In this document: positions 1-9,119 of the stretch, one piece after another
Layout: every line of letters starts with the position of its first letter
Position numbering within the stretch: position 1 is the first letter of the stretch
NCBI RefSeq assembly: GCF_014647895.1
Contig: NZ_BMQB01000011.1
Coordinates: 124,001 to 188,000, forward strand
DNA: 64,000 bases
Direction: 5' to 3'
Source: Pilimelia anulata
Lineage (GTDB): Bacteria > Actinomycetota > Actinomycetes > Mycobacteriales > Micromonosporaceae
The notes under the pieces: model-generated
Seen by the model: only the letters and a program-made list of their open reading frames with translations
Database searches by the model: none
What the model was told of the DNA's origin: nothing
Position numbers and translations under genes: made by a program

Positions 1-1786
1 GCACGTCGTCGATCGGCTCGTCCACCGCCGCCGGCAGCGCCGGCTCCGCGGCCGCCCCGGCCGGCTCCGCCGCGGGGCGCGGGCGCGGGCGCTCGGCCGG
101 CGGCTCGGCCGCCCGCTCGTCGGTCAGGTTGCGGACCCGCCGCTCCAACGCCTGCAGCGCGGCCTCGTGCGCGGCGGCGTACTCGTCGAACCGGCGCTGG
201 CTCTCCGCCTGCTGCCGGCCGATCCGGTCCAGCCGGATCGCCATCGCCGACTCGACGCCCGGCTCCAGCCCGGCCAGCAGCACCCGGACCGTGCTGATCA
301 GCACCTGCCGGAACACCGACCGGTCGTACACCACCGGCTCGGCCCGGATGCCCGTCGCCCCGCCGAACCGGTCCCGCAGGTCGTCGCTGAGGTACCCGAC
401 GATGACCACCGCCGCCCGGCGCGGCAGGCTGCCGGCGTGCACGGCGTCCACCTCGGCCCGCAGCCGGTCCACGTCCTCCTCCGTGAGCACCGAGTCGGTG
501 ACGATGAGCTGGCAGCCGGCCCCGTACCCGCCGGACGGGATCCAGTAGTCGTCCGACCCGGCCGGCTCGCCGGGGCGCGGCCGCAGCAGGTACGGGATCG
601 CCTCGTTGAACAGCGCGTGCCCGATCTCGGTCCGGGCCTCCTCGAGCGTGGGCACGTCGATGTGCGAGCGGGCCGTCGCGACCACGTCGGCCACCGTCGG
701 CGGCGGCGCGCCCGGCGGCGCCTCGGCCTGCCGCTGGTGGAGCTGGTACAGCAGCTCGATGATCTTCCGCGGGTTCCCCGCGGCGATCCGCGCCACGCTC
801 CCCCGCACCCGGTCGCCGAACGGTGGCGGCCCCGCCCGGCCGGTCCGCCGCCAGACCTCCGCCACGTACGCGGCGACGTCGGCGTCGGTCCACCGGGCGA
901 GCTGGACCTCCTCGGTGATCCGCTGCCGGGTGTCCGGGCTGAGCAGCTCCAACGCCTGCGGGACGCTGGCCAGCACCAGCACCCCGCCGCACCGGTGCAG
1001 GTCGTCGAGCAGGCCGCGGAACGCCGCGTGCACGCTCGGCGGGAACTGGCCGAGCAGCGGCCGGTCCACCTCGTCCACCACCAGGGCGAGCCGGTGGCCG
1101 ATGCCGCGGTGCAGCCCGGCCAGCGCGGCCAGGCCGCGCAGCGCCGACTCGTCGGAGTCGATCGCGGTGGCGATGCCGTGCTCGCGCAGCGCCGCGTGCG
1201 GCGGCAGGCCGCGCAGCCAGTCCCAGGCCAGCGTGTCGTGGCCGGGTTCGAGCAGCAGGGTCAGCGCGGTCCCGTACGCCCGGGTGCCGGTCAGCTCGAT
1301 CAGCCGGTCGTGCAGGGTGCGCTGGAGCCGGCTGGCCATCAGGCCGAGCGAGCCGACCGCGTCGGCCGGGTCGACCCGGCCCTCGACGAGGTCCTCGTGG
1401 TACCCGGGCGGGGCGCCGACCGCGTCGGCGACGATCCGGCCGTAGTGCCGGCGCACCCGGTGGGTGATCGTGGCCTGGCCGAGCTGGCCGATCACCTGCC
1501 GGTACACGCTGCGGAAGCCGTCCCGGTCCGGGCGGGCGGCGCACACGGTCACCCGTTCGGGGTCGGGGCGCAGCGCGGCGATCCGGCTCAGCAGGTGCGT
1601 CTTGCCGCTGCCGTACTCGCCGGTGACCGCGAGGATCAGCGTCCGCCGGGGCGGGTCGCCGTCGGGTCGCAGGTGCGGGCGGAGCAGCGCCAGGAACCGG
1701 CGCTCCGCGGCGGACTCCACCGAGATCCCGCCCGGCCGGTCCGCCCACGCCAGGGCGAACGGGTTGGCGCCGCCGTCACTGCTCAT
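1..1786 (-). CDS. P-loop NTPase (STAND/AAA-like), runs off window edge
   Basis: Large cytoplasmic ATPase, open from the ATG at 1786 to the window edge (at least 595 aa). A Walker A motif, GEYGSGKT, is visible at residues 56-63. A Walker B-like stretch, LALVVDEVD, follows roughly 200 residues later. A segment resembling a sensor/lid region follows (LASVPQALELLSPDTRQRITEEV). The last visible part is rich in Arg, Glu and Ala and may be a coiled coil, ending in a Pro/Ala-rich linker. The start overlaps the stop of the upstream NTPase gene by 11 bases, which indicates translational coupling. It is the distal visible gene of the minus-strand half of the radical SAM peptide locus. Function unknown; ATP-driven signalling or a role in peptide handling is only inference. 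The C-terminus is outside the window. Confidence 0.8.
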   Translation of the reverse strand, partial: MSSDGGANPFALAWADRPGGISVESAAERRFLALLRPHLRPDGDPPRRTLILAVTGEYGSGKTHLLSRIAALRPDPERVTVCAARPDRDGFRSVYRQVIGQLGQATITHRVRRHYGRIVADAVGAPPGYHEDLVEGRVDPADAVGSLGLMASRLQRTLHDRLIELTGTRAYGTALTLLLEPGHDTLAWDWLRGLPPHAALREHGIATAIDSDESALRGLAALAGLHRGIGHRLALVVDEVDRPLLGQFPPSVHAAFRGLLDDLHRCGGVLVLASVPQALELLSPDTRQRITEEVQLARWTDADVAAYVAEVWRRTGRAGPPPFGDRVRGSVARIAAGNPRKIIELLYQLHQRQAEAPPGAPPPTVADVVATARSHIDVPTLEEARTEIGHALFNEAIPYLLRPRPGEPAGSDDYWIPSGGYGAGCQLIVTDSVLTEEDVDRLRAEVDAVHAGSLPRRAAVVIVGYLSDDLRDRFGGATGIRAEPVVYDRSVFRQVLISTVRVLLAGLEPGVESAMAIRLDRIGRQQAESQRRFDEYAAAHEAALQALERRVRNLTDERAAEPPAERPRPRPAAEPAGAAAEPALPAAVDEPIDDV

Positions 1787-2819
1787 CGTCGTCTCCGGAT
1801 GGGGTCGCGCCCGCGCCGCCGCCGCAGGCCGGGTCGACGGGCGGCTCGCCGGCGGGCTCGCCCCGGCGGACGCTGCCCCAGAAGTAGTCGTGCATCTGCT
1901 CCGGCGTCAGCACCGATTCGGGTACCGCGGTCGCCTGCCGGAGGTGCTGGTCGTAGACCCTGCCCAGGTAGTGTTGCAGCCGGGCGATCGGCCACGGGTC
2001 GTCGGGCGCCTCCGAGATCATCGCGGTGACGACATCGGTGCTGAACCGGAAGTGCCGACCGATGGTATCCATTCGCCCCATACGCGCCTCCAGGTACCGC
2101 GTGGCGTCCTCCGCCCGCAACGGCGTCAGGGTGAGATCGAGCAGCCGCTCCTGCAGCGTCCCACCGTCGACTCGGCTCCTGCTCCATGCGCTGATGGCCC
2201 GCGGGTCGCTGCACTCGGCGAAGAACACCAGGTGCGAGCGGGCGAAGCCCGGATATTGGTCGAGGTGGCGGACCGGCGGCTGGAGGCCCCGCAGCACCGG
2301 CAGCAGCACCACCACGACGGCCGAGGTGAGCTGTAGGTACGCGGACAGCTTGGCGTAAAATTGTAGGGGCTTGGCCCACAGGTCGTCAGCCTCCACGAAC
2401 CGGGTGAACCCCCGGTGCCGGCTCAGCTCGTCCCAGATGGCGAAGCACACCTCGGTCTGCCGCTCCTCGTCGATGCCGGGCGTCGCGGTCGCGTCGACCA
2501 CCACCACGCCCCCGCCGGCCGCCGGTTCCCCGGCCACCGCCGCCATCAGGTCGTGGATGCACTGGTGGATCAGGCTGGACTTGCCGGTCGCCGACTCCCC
2601 GCCGACCGTGACCAGCCGCCCGTTGCCGCGCGGGTCGCCCAGCCCCGCCACGAACAGCGCGAGCGACGCGCCGAACGCCGCCCGGGCCGCGCCGGCGCCG
2701 CCGACATCCACCCAGTACTCCGCGTGGCCTGGCTCGGCCCACGGCCGCAGCGTGCAGCGCAGCGGCGTGGCCGCGGGCGCGCCGGGCACGTGGAACGGGT
2801 TCGTCACCACGGCCGCCAC
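1776..2819 (-). CDS. P-loop NTPase, 347 aa
   Basis: Predicted cytoplasmic ATPase. The Walker A motif GGESATGKSS lies at residues 73-82. A hydrophobic strand followed by acidic residues (GVVVVDATATPG) lies near residue 110, and a second hydrophobic strand (SAVVVVLLPVLRG) could be the Walker B region. The C-terminus is acidic (GDDDEQ). GTG codons at 2819, 2810 and 2807 are all possible starts; the longest is given. The gene begins inside the end of the membrane-protein gene (16-base overlap) and ends inside the start of the next NTPase, so three genes form a tightly coupled unit. I do not recognise a named family. The pairing of two different P-loop proteins suggests a heteromeric complex or sequential regulation, which is inference. 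Confidence 0.75.
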   Translation of the reverse strand: MAAVVTNPFHVPGAPAATPLRCTLRPWAEPGHAEYWVDVGGAGAARAAFGASLALFVAGLGDPRGNGRLVTVGGESATGKSSLIHQCIHDLMAAVAGEPAAGGGVVVVDATATPGIDEERQTEVCFAIWDELSRHRGFTRFVEADDLWAKPLQFYAKLSAYLQLTSAVVVVLLPVLRGLQPPVRHLDQYPGFARSHLVFFAECSDPRAISAWSRSRVDGGTLQERLLDLTLTPLRAEDATRYLEARMGRMDTIGRHFRFSTDVVTAMISEAPDDPWPIARLQHYLGRVYDQHLRQATAVPESVLTPEQMHDYFWGSVRRGEPAGEPPVDPACGGGAGATPSGDDDEQ

Positions 2820-3598
2820 CGCCCCGGGCCGGGCGCCGCGAGCGCCGCCGCCGCGCTCTCGACCGCCGCGAGCGCCGACCCGACCCGGTCGCCGTGCGCG
2901 GCCCGCTCGGCCAGCGGCGACCCGGCGGTGAGCGGGCGGGCGGCGACCTCGGCGTCCAGCGCGCGCAGCGGCCCGGCCAGCGCCGGGCCGCCGGGCAGCG
3001 CCGCGGCGGCCGCGCCGACCGCCCGGGCCCGCGCGCGCAGCGGGTCGCCGGCCGGCAGGTCGGGGGTGGGCAGCGCGTCCAGGTACGCCTCGGCGGCGGT
3101 GGCCAGCTCGCCCAGCGCGGTCCGCAGCGCCGCCGCCGCGCCGGCCCGCCGCTCGGCCGCCTGCCCGGCCCGGGTCAGCCAGCCGCCGAGCAGCGTGGCC
3201 AGCAGCGTCACCGCCGAGGTGACGGCGAGCTGCCCGGCGCCCGAGCCGCCGCCGGCGCCGCCGCGGCGGGCCTCGGCGAACGCGGCGCAGGCGCGGTCGA
3301 AGCCGGTCGGGTCGCGGCGGCGGAAGTCCTCGACCGTACGGTCGGCGCCGGCGTACCGGACCAGGTCCGCGGCGGCCCCCGCCCCGGCCTCGCCGAGCGA
3401 CACCAGCGCCCTGGCGAGGCCGACCCGGTGGCCGGGGTCGAGGCAGGTGACCAGGTCGGCGTCGGGCGGGCCGGACGGGCGCAGCAGCAGCCAGCCGCCC
3501 AGCGCCAGGGCGAGCGCGGCGCCGGCGGCGAGGGCGGCGCCGCGGTACCGGCGGCGGGCCGGGGCGGGCGGCGCCGGTGGCGCGGCGGGGCCGGTCAC
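2804..3598 (-). CDS. Small membrane protein of the radical SAM peptide locus
   Basis: 264-aa Ala-rich protein of unknown function. A Pro-rich N-terminus is followed by a basic RRRYRG segment and a strong transmembrane helix (AALAAGAALALALGGWLLL) at about residues 15-35. A second hydrophobic helix lies near residue 140 (LAVTSAVTLLATLLGGWL). The second half is a long Ala-rich alpha-helical region. I chose GTG 3598 because a GGGAG motif lies six bases upstream; an in-frame GTG at 3604 is possible. The gene sits 61 bases after the radical SAM gene and overlaps the NTPase gene downstream. It may anchor the NTPases at the membrane, but this is inference from position only. Confidence 0.65.
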   Translation of the reverse strand: MTGPAAPPAPPAPARRRYRGAALAAGAALALALGGWLLLRPSGPPDADLVTCLDPGHRVGLARALVSLGEAGAGAAADLVRYAGADRTVEDFRRRDPTGFDRACAAFAEARRGGAGGGSGAGQLAVTSAVTLLATLLGGWLTRAGQAAERRAGAAAALRTALGELATAAEAYLDALPTPDLPAGDPLRARARAVGAAAAALPGGPALAGPLRALDAEVAARPLTAGSPLAERAAHGDRVGSALAAVESAAAALAAPGPGRWRPW

Positions 3599-3659
3599 GT
3601 GCACCTCCCGTCTGTCCGGCGTGCGCTTCCAGCCTCGCAGCCGGTGCGGGTCCGGGGCA

Positions 3660-4856
3660 TTACACATTCGGTGACAAGTCGGGGTCGCGGGCGGCGGGCG
3701 CCAGCCGGGCGAGGTCGGCGGCGAGCCGGGCGCGCAGGTGGCCGACGAGCCGGAACAGGTCGGGGCAGTACACCGACGGGTTGGCGAAGCCGGTCGCCGG
3801 GTCGTACCGGTGCGCGTGCAGCCCGCCGCCGCACGAGGCCAGCGCGGTGCAGGTGCGGCAGGCCGGGGCGGGCTCGGTGGCGGCGCCACCGGGGCCGAGC
3901 GGGTGCGGTACGGCGAACACCGCGTCGAACGGGTCCCGCTGCACCCACAGCCCCGTAGCCCCCGCGCCCTCGGCGGCCGAGCCGAGCACGTCGGAGTGCT
4001 CGATGCTGCCGTCGGTCTCCACCACCACCGAGCCGCGCGGCGTCCGGCCGACGCCCTCGACCGCGGACCGGCCGCCCAGCAGCGTGTGCAGCAGCTCCTC
4101 GAACAGCCGGACCCGGGTCTCCCGCCGGGGCGCGCCGTACCAGCGGTCGAACACCGCGACCAGCCAGTCCCCGTACGGGGTGGCCGGGTCGCCGCGCACC
4201 CGCCCCGGCGGCGGGCGGCCCCAGTTGCCGTGCGGGAGCAGGAAGTCCACGGCGGGCGGGTGGTGCGCGAGCAGCGCCCCGTACGTCGCCACCGGGTCGT
4301 GCCGCAGGTCGATGGTGCACAGCAGGCCACTGTAGAGCGCCCGGTACGCCGGCTGCCCGAGCAGCCGCAGCGCCGCGGCGACCCGGTCGTGGCTGCCCCG
4401 GCCGCGGTGGTCGACCCGGCGGCGGTCGTTGGCGGCGGCGCCGCCGTCCAGGCTGACGCTGATCGACACGCCGAGCCGGCGTAACACGCGGAGCCACTCG
4501 TCGTTGAGCAGGACGCCGTTGGTCTGCATGGCCGCGCGGACCGGTACCGGCACCCGCGCGCGCAGCCGCCGCACGCAGCGCGCGACCGCGCGCGGACCGG
4601 CGAGCAGCGGTTCGCCGCCGTGCAGGGAGATGTCGACCCGGGGGAGGTCGTGGGCATGGGCGTGCTCGGCGATCCGGTCCACGGCCGCGTCGATCACCGC
4701 ATCGGGCATTCGTGGCGGCCGCTCCTTCCACCGCTGGTCCGCCATGGTGTAGACGTAGCAGTAGGTACAGGCGAGGTTGCACCTACTGTGGATCTTCAGG
4801 ACGAACTGGTGGAAGGCGGGGGCCCGCGGTGCGGCGGCGCGCGGGCGGGGATCCAT
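3660..4856 (-). CDS. Radical SAM/SPASM peptide maturase (FxsB-type)
   Basis: 398-aa radical SAM enzyme, probably forming carbon-carbon (cyclophane-type) crosslinks on the peptide encoded divergently. The [4Fe-4S] motif Cx3Cx2C is present at C26, C30 and C33 (SRCNLACTYCY). It is followed by the SAM-binding GGEP motif (SLHGGEPLL). A C-terminal SPASM-like set of cysteines occurs at C333, C336, C342 and C364, which in the family holds auxiliary clusters. The N-terminal FHQFVLKIHSRCNLACTYCYVY signature is typical of the FxsB/cyclophane maturase group. The length fits a maturase without the extra oxygenase-like domain found in some FxsB proteins. The start is ATG 4856, 153 bases from the divergent precursor start. 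The exact crosslink cannot be read from the sequence. Confidence 0.9.
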   Translation of the reverse strand: MDPRPRAAAPRAPAFHQFVLKIHSRCNLACTYCYVYTMADQRWKERPPRMPDAVIDAAVDRIAEHAHAHDLPRVDISLHGGEPLLAGPRAVARCVRRLRARVPVPVRAAMQTNGVLLNDEWLRVLRRLGVSISVSLDGGAAANDRRRVDHRGRGSHDRVAAALRLLGQPAYRALYSGLLCTIDLRHDPVATYGALLAHHPPAVDFLLPHGNWGRPPPGRVRGDPATPYGDWLVAVFDRWYGAPRRETRVRLFEELLHTLLGGRSAVEGVGRTPRGSVVVETDGSIEHSDVLGSAAEGAGATGLWVQRDPFDAVFAVPHPLGPGGAATEPAPACRTCTALASCGGGLHAHRYDPATGFANPSVYCPDLFRLVGHLRARLAADLARLAPAARDPDLSPNV

Positions 4857-5009
4857 CCCCGCATCATGCAGTCCGCTGTGGACCGGCGCCCACCCGCGGC
4901 GGCGACCGAACGTATGGTGAGGGTCACATCTCGTGATGCGACGGCAACCGCTACGCTGTCGATCCCGTCCATCGAGGCAGGTGCCGCACGACCGGGGGGT
5001 GACGGCCGG

Positions 5010-5201
5010 GTGAACCGCAGCGCACACGCCGACCACGGGCCGCTCGACGTCGCCGGCCTCGACCCCGCCGCGGCGCCCGACGCCGACACCCCGTTCGCCC
5101 ACGCCCTGCGCCGCGCGCTCGCCGCCGCGGCCGACGGCGACCGGCCGGCGGGCTGCGCGTACAGCAACCACCAGCAGTCGCCGTATGTCCGCGCGCCCTG
5201 A
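5010..5201 (+). CDS. Candidate RiPP precursor peptide, FxsA-like leader with unusual core
   Basis: 63-aa peptide, GTG start at 5010 with a GGGGGGTGA purine-rich site 7-10 bases upstream, ending TGA at 5199-5201. The leader (residues 11-41) holds the pattern PLDVAGLD followed by FAHALRRAL, which recalls the leader of FxSxx-COOH (FxsA) peptides. The C-terminus does not end in FxSxx. The core (residues 48-63) reads GCAYSNHQQSPYVRAP. It contains three aromatic-x-x units that a three-residue-cyclophane maturase could crosslink: Y51-S-N53, H54-Q-Q56 and Y59-V-R61. It lies between the divergent radical SAM gene and the FxsT-like gene, 36 bases upstream of the latter, which is the usual precursor position. 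The family assignment is by leader and context; the modification is inference. Confidence 0.75.
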   Translation: MNRSAHADHGPLDVAGLDPAAAPDADTPFAHALRRALAAAADGDRPAGCAYSNHQQSPYVRAP

Positions 5202-5237
5202 CCGGGGCGCGACACACGAGGGAGCGGACGAGAAGAC

Positions 5238-8200
5238 ATGGGCAGACCGGACGAGCAGCGCCCGGCCGCGGCGGCCCGGCCCCGGGTGGCCGCGTTCCTG
5301 TCGGACACCGGCAACGTCGGGCGGACGGCCGTCGTCGCCAACACCGCCTGGGCGCTGGCCGCGGCGGGGCGGCGGGTACTGGTCCTGAGCTGCGACGAGG
5401 CGCCGTCGGCGGCGGCGTACCTGCCGTACGAGCGGGAGTCCGACGCCGTCGACGCGCCGCTGGACCCGGAGCTGATGGCGTTCGTCCGGGCGGTCTGCCG
5501 GGGCGCCGGGCAGGAGGTGTCCCGCCGGGACGCCCGGCAGTTCGACACCCCGGCCGGCGCGCTGTACGCCCTCGACACCCACCCCGACCCGCTCGTCGCG
5601 CCGCCGCGCCCCGGCCAGCTCGCGGCGCTCAAGCGGGCGCTGCGCCGCCGTACGGTCGACGACGTCCTGATCGACTGGCGCGCCGGCCTGGCCGAGCCGG
5701 ACCTGGCCGCCGCCGCGGCGGCGGCCGACGTGGCCGTGGTGTTCGCGGCGAACCGGCAGCGCTCGCTGGACGGCGCCGCCCGGGCCGCCGCGGAGCTGGC
5801 CGACGCCGGCAGCCGGGTGCTCGCGTTCGGGCACCGGGTGGCGGGCCCGGCCGGCGCCGCGGTGGCCGAGGTGCCGGCGCTGGCCGAGGCGTTCCGCGGC
5901 GTGCTGCGCGAGCGCGCCGACCTGCTCAGCGTGCCGTTCGACCAGCTCTACACCGCGCACCACGCGCTCGCGCTGCTGCTCGACGACGACATCCCGCCGC
6001 ACGGCGTCGCCGCCGCGGTGCGCCGGCTCGTGGCGGTGCTCACCGACGGCGCGGTCACCGCGCTGGCCCCGGCGCCGGCCGACCTGCAGCGCGGCTACCG
6101 GGATGCCTTCCGCTCCGGCGGCCCCGGCTACACCCTGCTGTACGGCGGCGGCGACCAGCCGTGGGCGGACTGGCTGCGCGCCCTGCTCACCGAGTCCGGC
6201 GCGATCGTGCGGATGCAGCGGGCGCACCCCGACCGGCCGCCCGAGCCCGGCGGCGCGACGGTCGTCGTGGTCGACGGCCCGTACCTCGCCGGCGGCGGCG
6301 CCGCGCTGGCCGCCCGGCCGGGGTCCGCGGTCGTCGTCCGGGTGGGCGGGCCCGGCCGCGGCTGGCGCGACCTGCCGGTGATCGACCTGCACGGCCTCGG
6401 CGCGGCCGACGCCGGCAAGCGGCTGCGCCGGCTGCTGCGGCTGCCCCGGGTGGCGGCGCTCGGCGCGTACCCGGCCGGCGCCCCGGTCTTCCCCGGCGAC
6501 CCGGCCGAGCAGCGGGACAGCGTCGCGGTGGCCGGCGGCCGGACCCCGCGGGTCGCCGACTTCCACGGCCGCGAGCCCGAGCTGGACGTGCTGCGCCGCG
6601 CGCTGGCCGAGCCCGAGGGCGTGGCGCTGGTCCACCTGCACGGCCCGGCCGGGGTGGGCAAGAGCGTGCTCGCCGCCGAGTACGCCCGCCGGTTCGCCGG
6701 CCAGTACGGCCTGTGCCGCTGGCTCACCGGCGCCGACCTGCCGGCGCTGCTGGCCGACGGCGCGGCGTTCGCCGCCGAGCTGGGCGTACCGGTCGGGCGG
6801 GAGCCGTGGGCCGCCGTGCACCGCGAGCTGGCCGACCGGGACGAGCCGTGGCTGCTGCTGTTCGACGGCGTCGTGGACGAGGTCGACCTGGCCCCGTTCC
6901 TGCCGACCGCCGGGCGCGGCGCGGTCCTGGTCACCTCGCGGCACCCGCGTGGGCTGGCCGGCGCGCGCGGGATCGCCGTCGGCCCGCTCGGCGCCGCCGC
7001 CGCGGCCCGGGTCCTGGCCACGTACGTCGACGGCCTCACCGACGACGAGCTGGCCGCGGTCGCCGACGCCCTGGACCGGGACCCGCTGGCCGCCCGGCTG
7101 GCCGGCTGCCTGATCACCGACATCGGCCGCCGGCTGCACCGCCGCGGCTGGTCCCGGGCCCGCCCGACCCTCGGCACGCTCGCCGCCGAGTACGTCGAGC
7201 GGACCGGCGAGCTGCGCGGCCCCGACGCCGTCCCGGCGCTGGCCGCCGCCTGGACGCACACCGCCGAGTGGCTCGGCCTGACCCCCGCCGGCCGGGCCAC
7301 CCGGGTACTGCTGGAACTGCTCGCGTTCCTCGCCCCCGAGCCGATCGACCTCGGGCTGCTGCGGTCGACGGCGTTCGTCCGCCGGTACGTGCTCGCGCTG
7401 CGCGAGGAGGACGCCCGCGAGCTGGCCGACGCCGCCCCCGCCGGCACCGGCGACGCCGCCGACCTCGCCGCCCTGCTCGGCCCGGACACCGCCGCGCCCG
7501 GCTCGGTCGCCGGCAGCCTCGCCCGGGACGCGATCAACCTCGACCCGCTGCTCTGGCGGGCCGCCCGGCTCGGCGCGCTGGACATCGACTGGGGCGGCCT
7601 GCGGCACCGCGCCGCCATCCCCAGCCACCTCCAGCGGGCGATCCGGGCCGGCCTGGACGACGAGCGGCGGGCGCTGCGCCGCTGGCAGGCCCAGCGGGCA
7701 CTCGCCGACTTCGCCCCGCTGGAGTCCACCGGTTCGGACGAGTGGCGGCAGGCCCGGTTCGCCATGCTCCAGCCGCACGCGCTGGCCAGCGGCGCCGCGG
7801 ACAGCACCGAGTTCGCCGTCCGCCGCTGGCTGCTCGGCCAGCTCCGGCACATGAACGCCGTCGAGCCGCGCGGCTGGCGCGCCGCCGCCGCGTTCGGCCG
7901 CCGGCTCAAGACCGCCTGGGACACGCAGCCGGCCCTGCACGACGAGCTGTGGTACACCCTGCACGTCCTGCTGGCGAACCTGGAACGCAAGTTCGGCGAC
8001 CACGCCGCCGCGCTGGCGCTCGGCGACCGGATCGCCGGCCCGCAGCGGCGCACGATGGGCCCCGACCACCTGCGCACGCTGGACAACCTCAGCGGCACGG
8101 CCGCCGACCACCGCGGCACCGGCGAGTACGGCCTGGCGCTGGCCGGCGACGCCGCCGTGGCCGCCGGCCGGCGGCGCCAGCTCGGCCCCGACCACCCCGC

Positions 8201-9083
8201 CACCCTGATGGCGGTGCACAACTGGGCCACCGCGCTGCGGCTCAACGGCGACCTCGGCGAGGCGCTGGCCAAGGAGCGCGAGGTGCTGGCCCGCCGGCTG
8301 CGCCTGTTCGGCCAGCGGGACGTCTACACCTGGTGGTGCGCCGGCACCGTCGCCGTCCTCGAGGCCGAGCTGGGCTTCCACGCCGCCGCGGCCGAGTCGC
8401 TCGCCGAGGCCCGCCGCTGGGCCCGGGCCGAGCCCGGCTCGCTGCACCAGGTCGTCCTGGCGATCGACGCCGCCGCGCTGGCCAACCGGCTGCGCCGGGC
8501 CCACCGCGGCCAGTGGGACGAGGACCGGCCGCCGCTGCCCGGCGAGTTCGCCGACCTGGTCCGCCGGTACGAGGCCGCGCTCGGCCCCGACCACCCGGAG
8601 AGCCGGGCCGCGCACATGCTGCACGCGGTCGGCCGGCACCGCAGCCGGTACCCCGAGGACCGCACCCCCGCCGCCGCGGCCGACGTGCTCGCCCTCGGCG
8701 ACGCGGTCCTCGCCTTCCACCGGGCCCGCGGCGGCCCCGACCACCCGCTCACCCAGCTCTGCGCGCTCAACGTGGGCCTGTTCAGCCGCCGCGCCGGCCG
8801 GGTCGACCGCGCCCTCGAACTCAGCGGCGCCGCCCTGGACGCCCTGCGCGACCGCCTCCGCCCCGGCCACCCGTGGACGATCGCCGCGCTGGCCGACCAC
8901 GCCACCAACCTCGTCGCCGCCGGCCGGGACGCCGAGGCCGCCGCGCTGGACGCGCTGGCCGTCGGCGACTGCCGCGACTTCCTCCCCGCCGAGCACCCGT
9001 ACGCCCTGATCGCCGCGCACAACGCCACGACGACCGACCTGGAGGGACGGTGGGATGTCGACTTCGACCTGTTCGATCTGTGA
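5238..9083 (+). CDS. FxsT-like protein: ParA-like ATPase, NB-ARC and TPR repeats
   Basis: 1281-aa cytoplasmic protein built like the FxsT proteins of FxSxx-COOH systems. Residues about 15-45 form a ParA/MinD-like P-loop variant: the usual KGGVGR/KGGVGK motif reads DTGNVGRT, so the first Lys is replaced. A second NTPase domain of the NB-ARC type begins near residue 447, with GPAGVGKS as Walker A, LLLFDGV as Walker B and AVLVTSRHP as the sensor-like strand. The C-terminal third has TPR repeats of the kinesin-light-chain type, each with a GPDHP-x-T/S-L core (LGPDHPATLMAVHNWA). The ATG follows a GAGGGAG site. It is probably the effector or regulator for the peptide system. The relation to FxsT is by architecture; the molecular role in known systems is itself uncertain. 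Confidence 0.85.
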   Translation: MGRPDEQRPAAAARPRVAAFLSDTGNVGRTAVVANTAWALAAAGRRVLVLSCDEAPSAAAYLPYERESDAVDAPLDPELMAFVRAVCRGAGQEVSRRDARQFDTPAGALYALDTHPDPLVAPPRPGQLAALKRALRRRTVDDVLIDWRAGLAEPDLAAAAAAADVAVVFAANRQRSLDGAARAAAELADAGSRVLAFGHRVAGPAGAAVAEVPALAEAFRGVLRERADLLSVPFDQLYTAHHALALLLDDDIPPHGVAAAVRRLVAVLTDGAVTALAPAPADLQRGYRDAFRSGGPGYTLLYGGGDQPWADWLRALLTESGAIVRMQRAHPDRPPEPGGATVVVVDGPYLAGGGAALAARPGSAVVVRVGGPGRGWRDLPVIDLHGLGAADAGKRLRRLLRLPRVAALGAYPAGAPVFPGDPAEQRDSVAVAGGRTPRVADFHGREPELDVLRRALAEPEGVALVHLHGPAGVGKSVLAAEYARRFAGQYGLCRWLTGADLPALLADGAAFAAELGVPVGREPWAAVHRELADRDEPWLLLFDGVVDEVDLAPFLPTAGRGAVLVTSRHPRGLAGARGIAVGPLGAAAAARVLATYVDGLTDDELAAVADALDRDPLAARLAGCLITDIGRRLHRRGWSRARPTLGTLAAEYVERTGELRGPDAVPALAAAWTHTAEWLGLTPAGRATRVLLELLAFLAPEPIDLGLLRSTAFVRRYVLALREEDARELADAAPAGTGDAADLAALLGPDTAAPGSVAGSLARDAINLDPLLWRAARLGALDIDWGGLRHRAAIPSHLQRAIRAGLDDERRALRRWQAQRALADFAPLESTGSDEWRQARFAMLQPHALASGAADSTEFAVRRWLLGQLRHMNAVEPRGWRAAAAFGRRLKTAWDTQPALHDELWYTLHVLLANLERKFGDHAAALALGDRIAGPQRRTMGPDHLRTLDNLSGTAADHRGTGEYGLALAGDAAVAAGRRRQLGPDHPATLMAVHNWATALRLNGDLGEALAKEREVLARRLRLFGQRDVYTWWCAGTVAVLEAELGFHAAAAESLAEARRWARAEPGSLHQVVLAIDAAALANRLRRAHRGQWDEDRPPLPGEFADLVRRYEAALGPDHPESRAAHMLHAVGRHRSRYPEDRTPAAAADVLALGDAVLAFHRARGGPDHPLTQLCALNVGLFSRRAGRVDRALELSGAALDALRDRLRPGHPWTIAALADHATNLVAAGRDAEAAALDALAVGDCRDFLPAEHPYALIAAHNATTTDLEGRWDVDFDLFDL

Positions 9084-9119
9084 CCGGGCCGGCACCGCTG
9101 CGCGGACGGGCCGCCGCCG

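Noticed and set aside
167..2029. 620-aa open frame antisense to the first NTPases
   Set aside because: Arg/Val/Gly-rich shadow typical of GC-rich genomes; the minus-strand frames carry Walker motifs.
4951..5217. Small antisense frame over the precursor
   Set aside because: Arg/Gly-rich and without a start site; the plus-strand peptide has a ribosome site and a leader-core layout.
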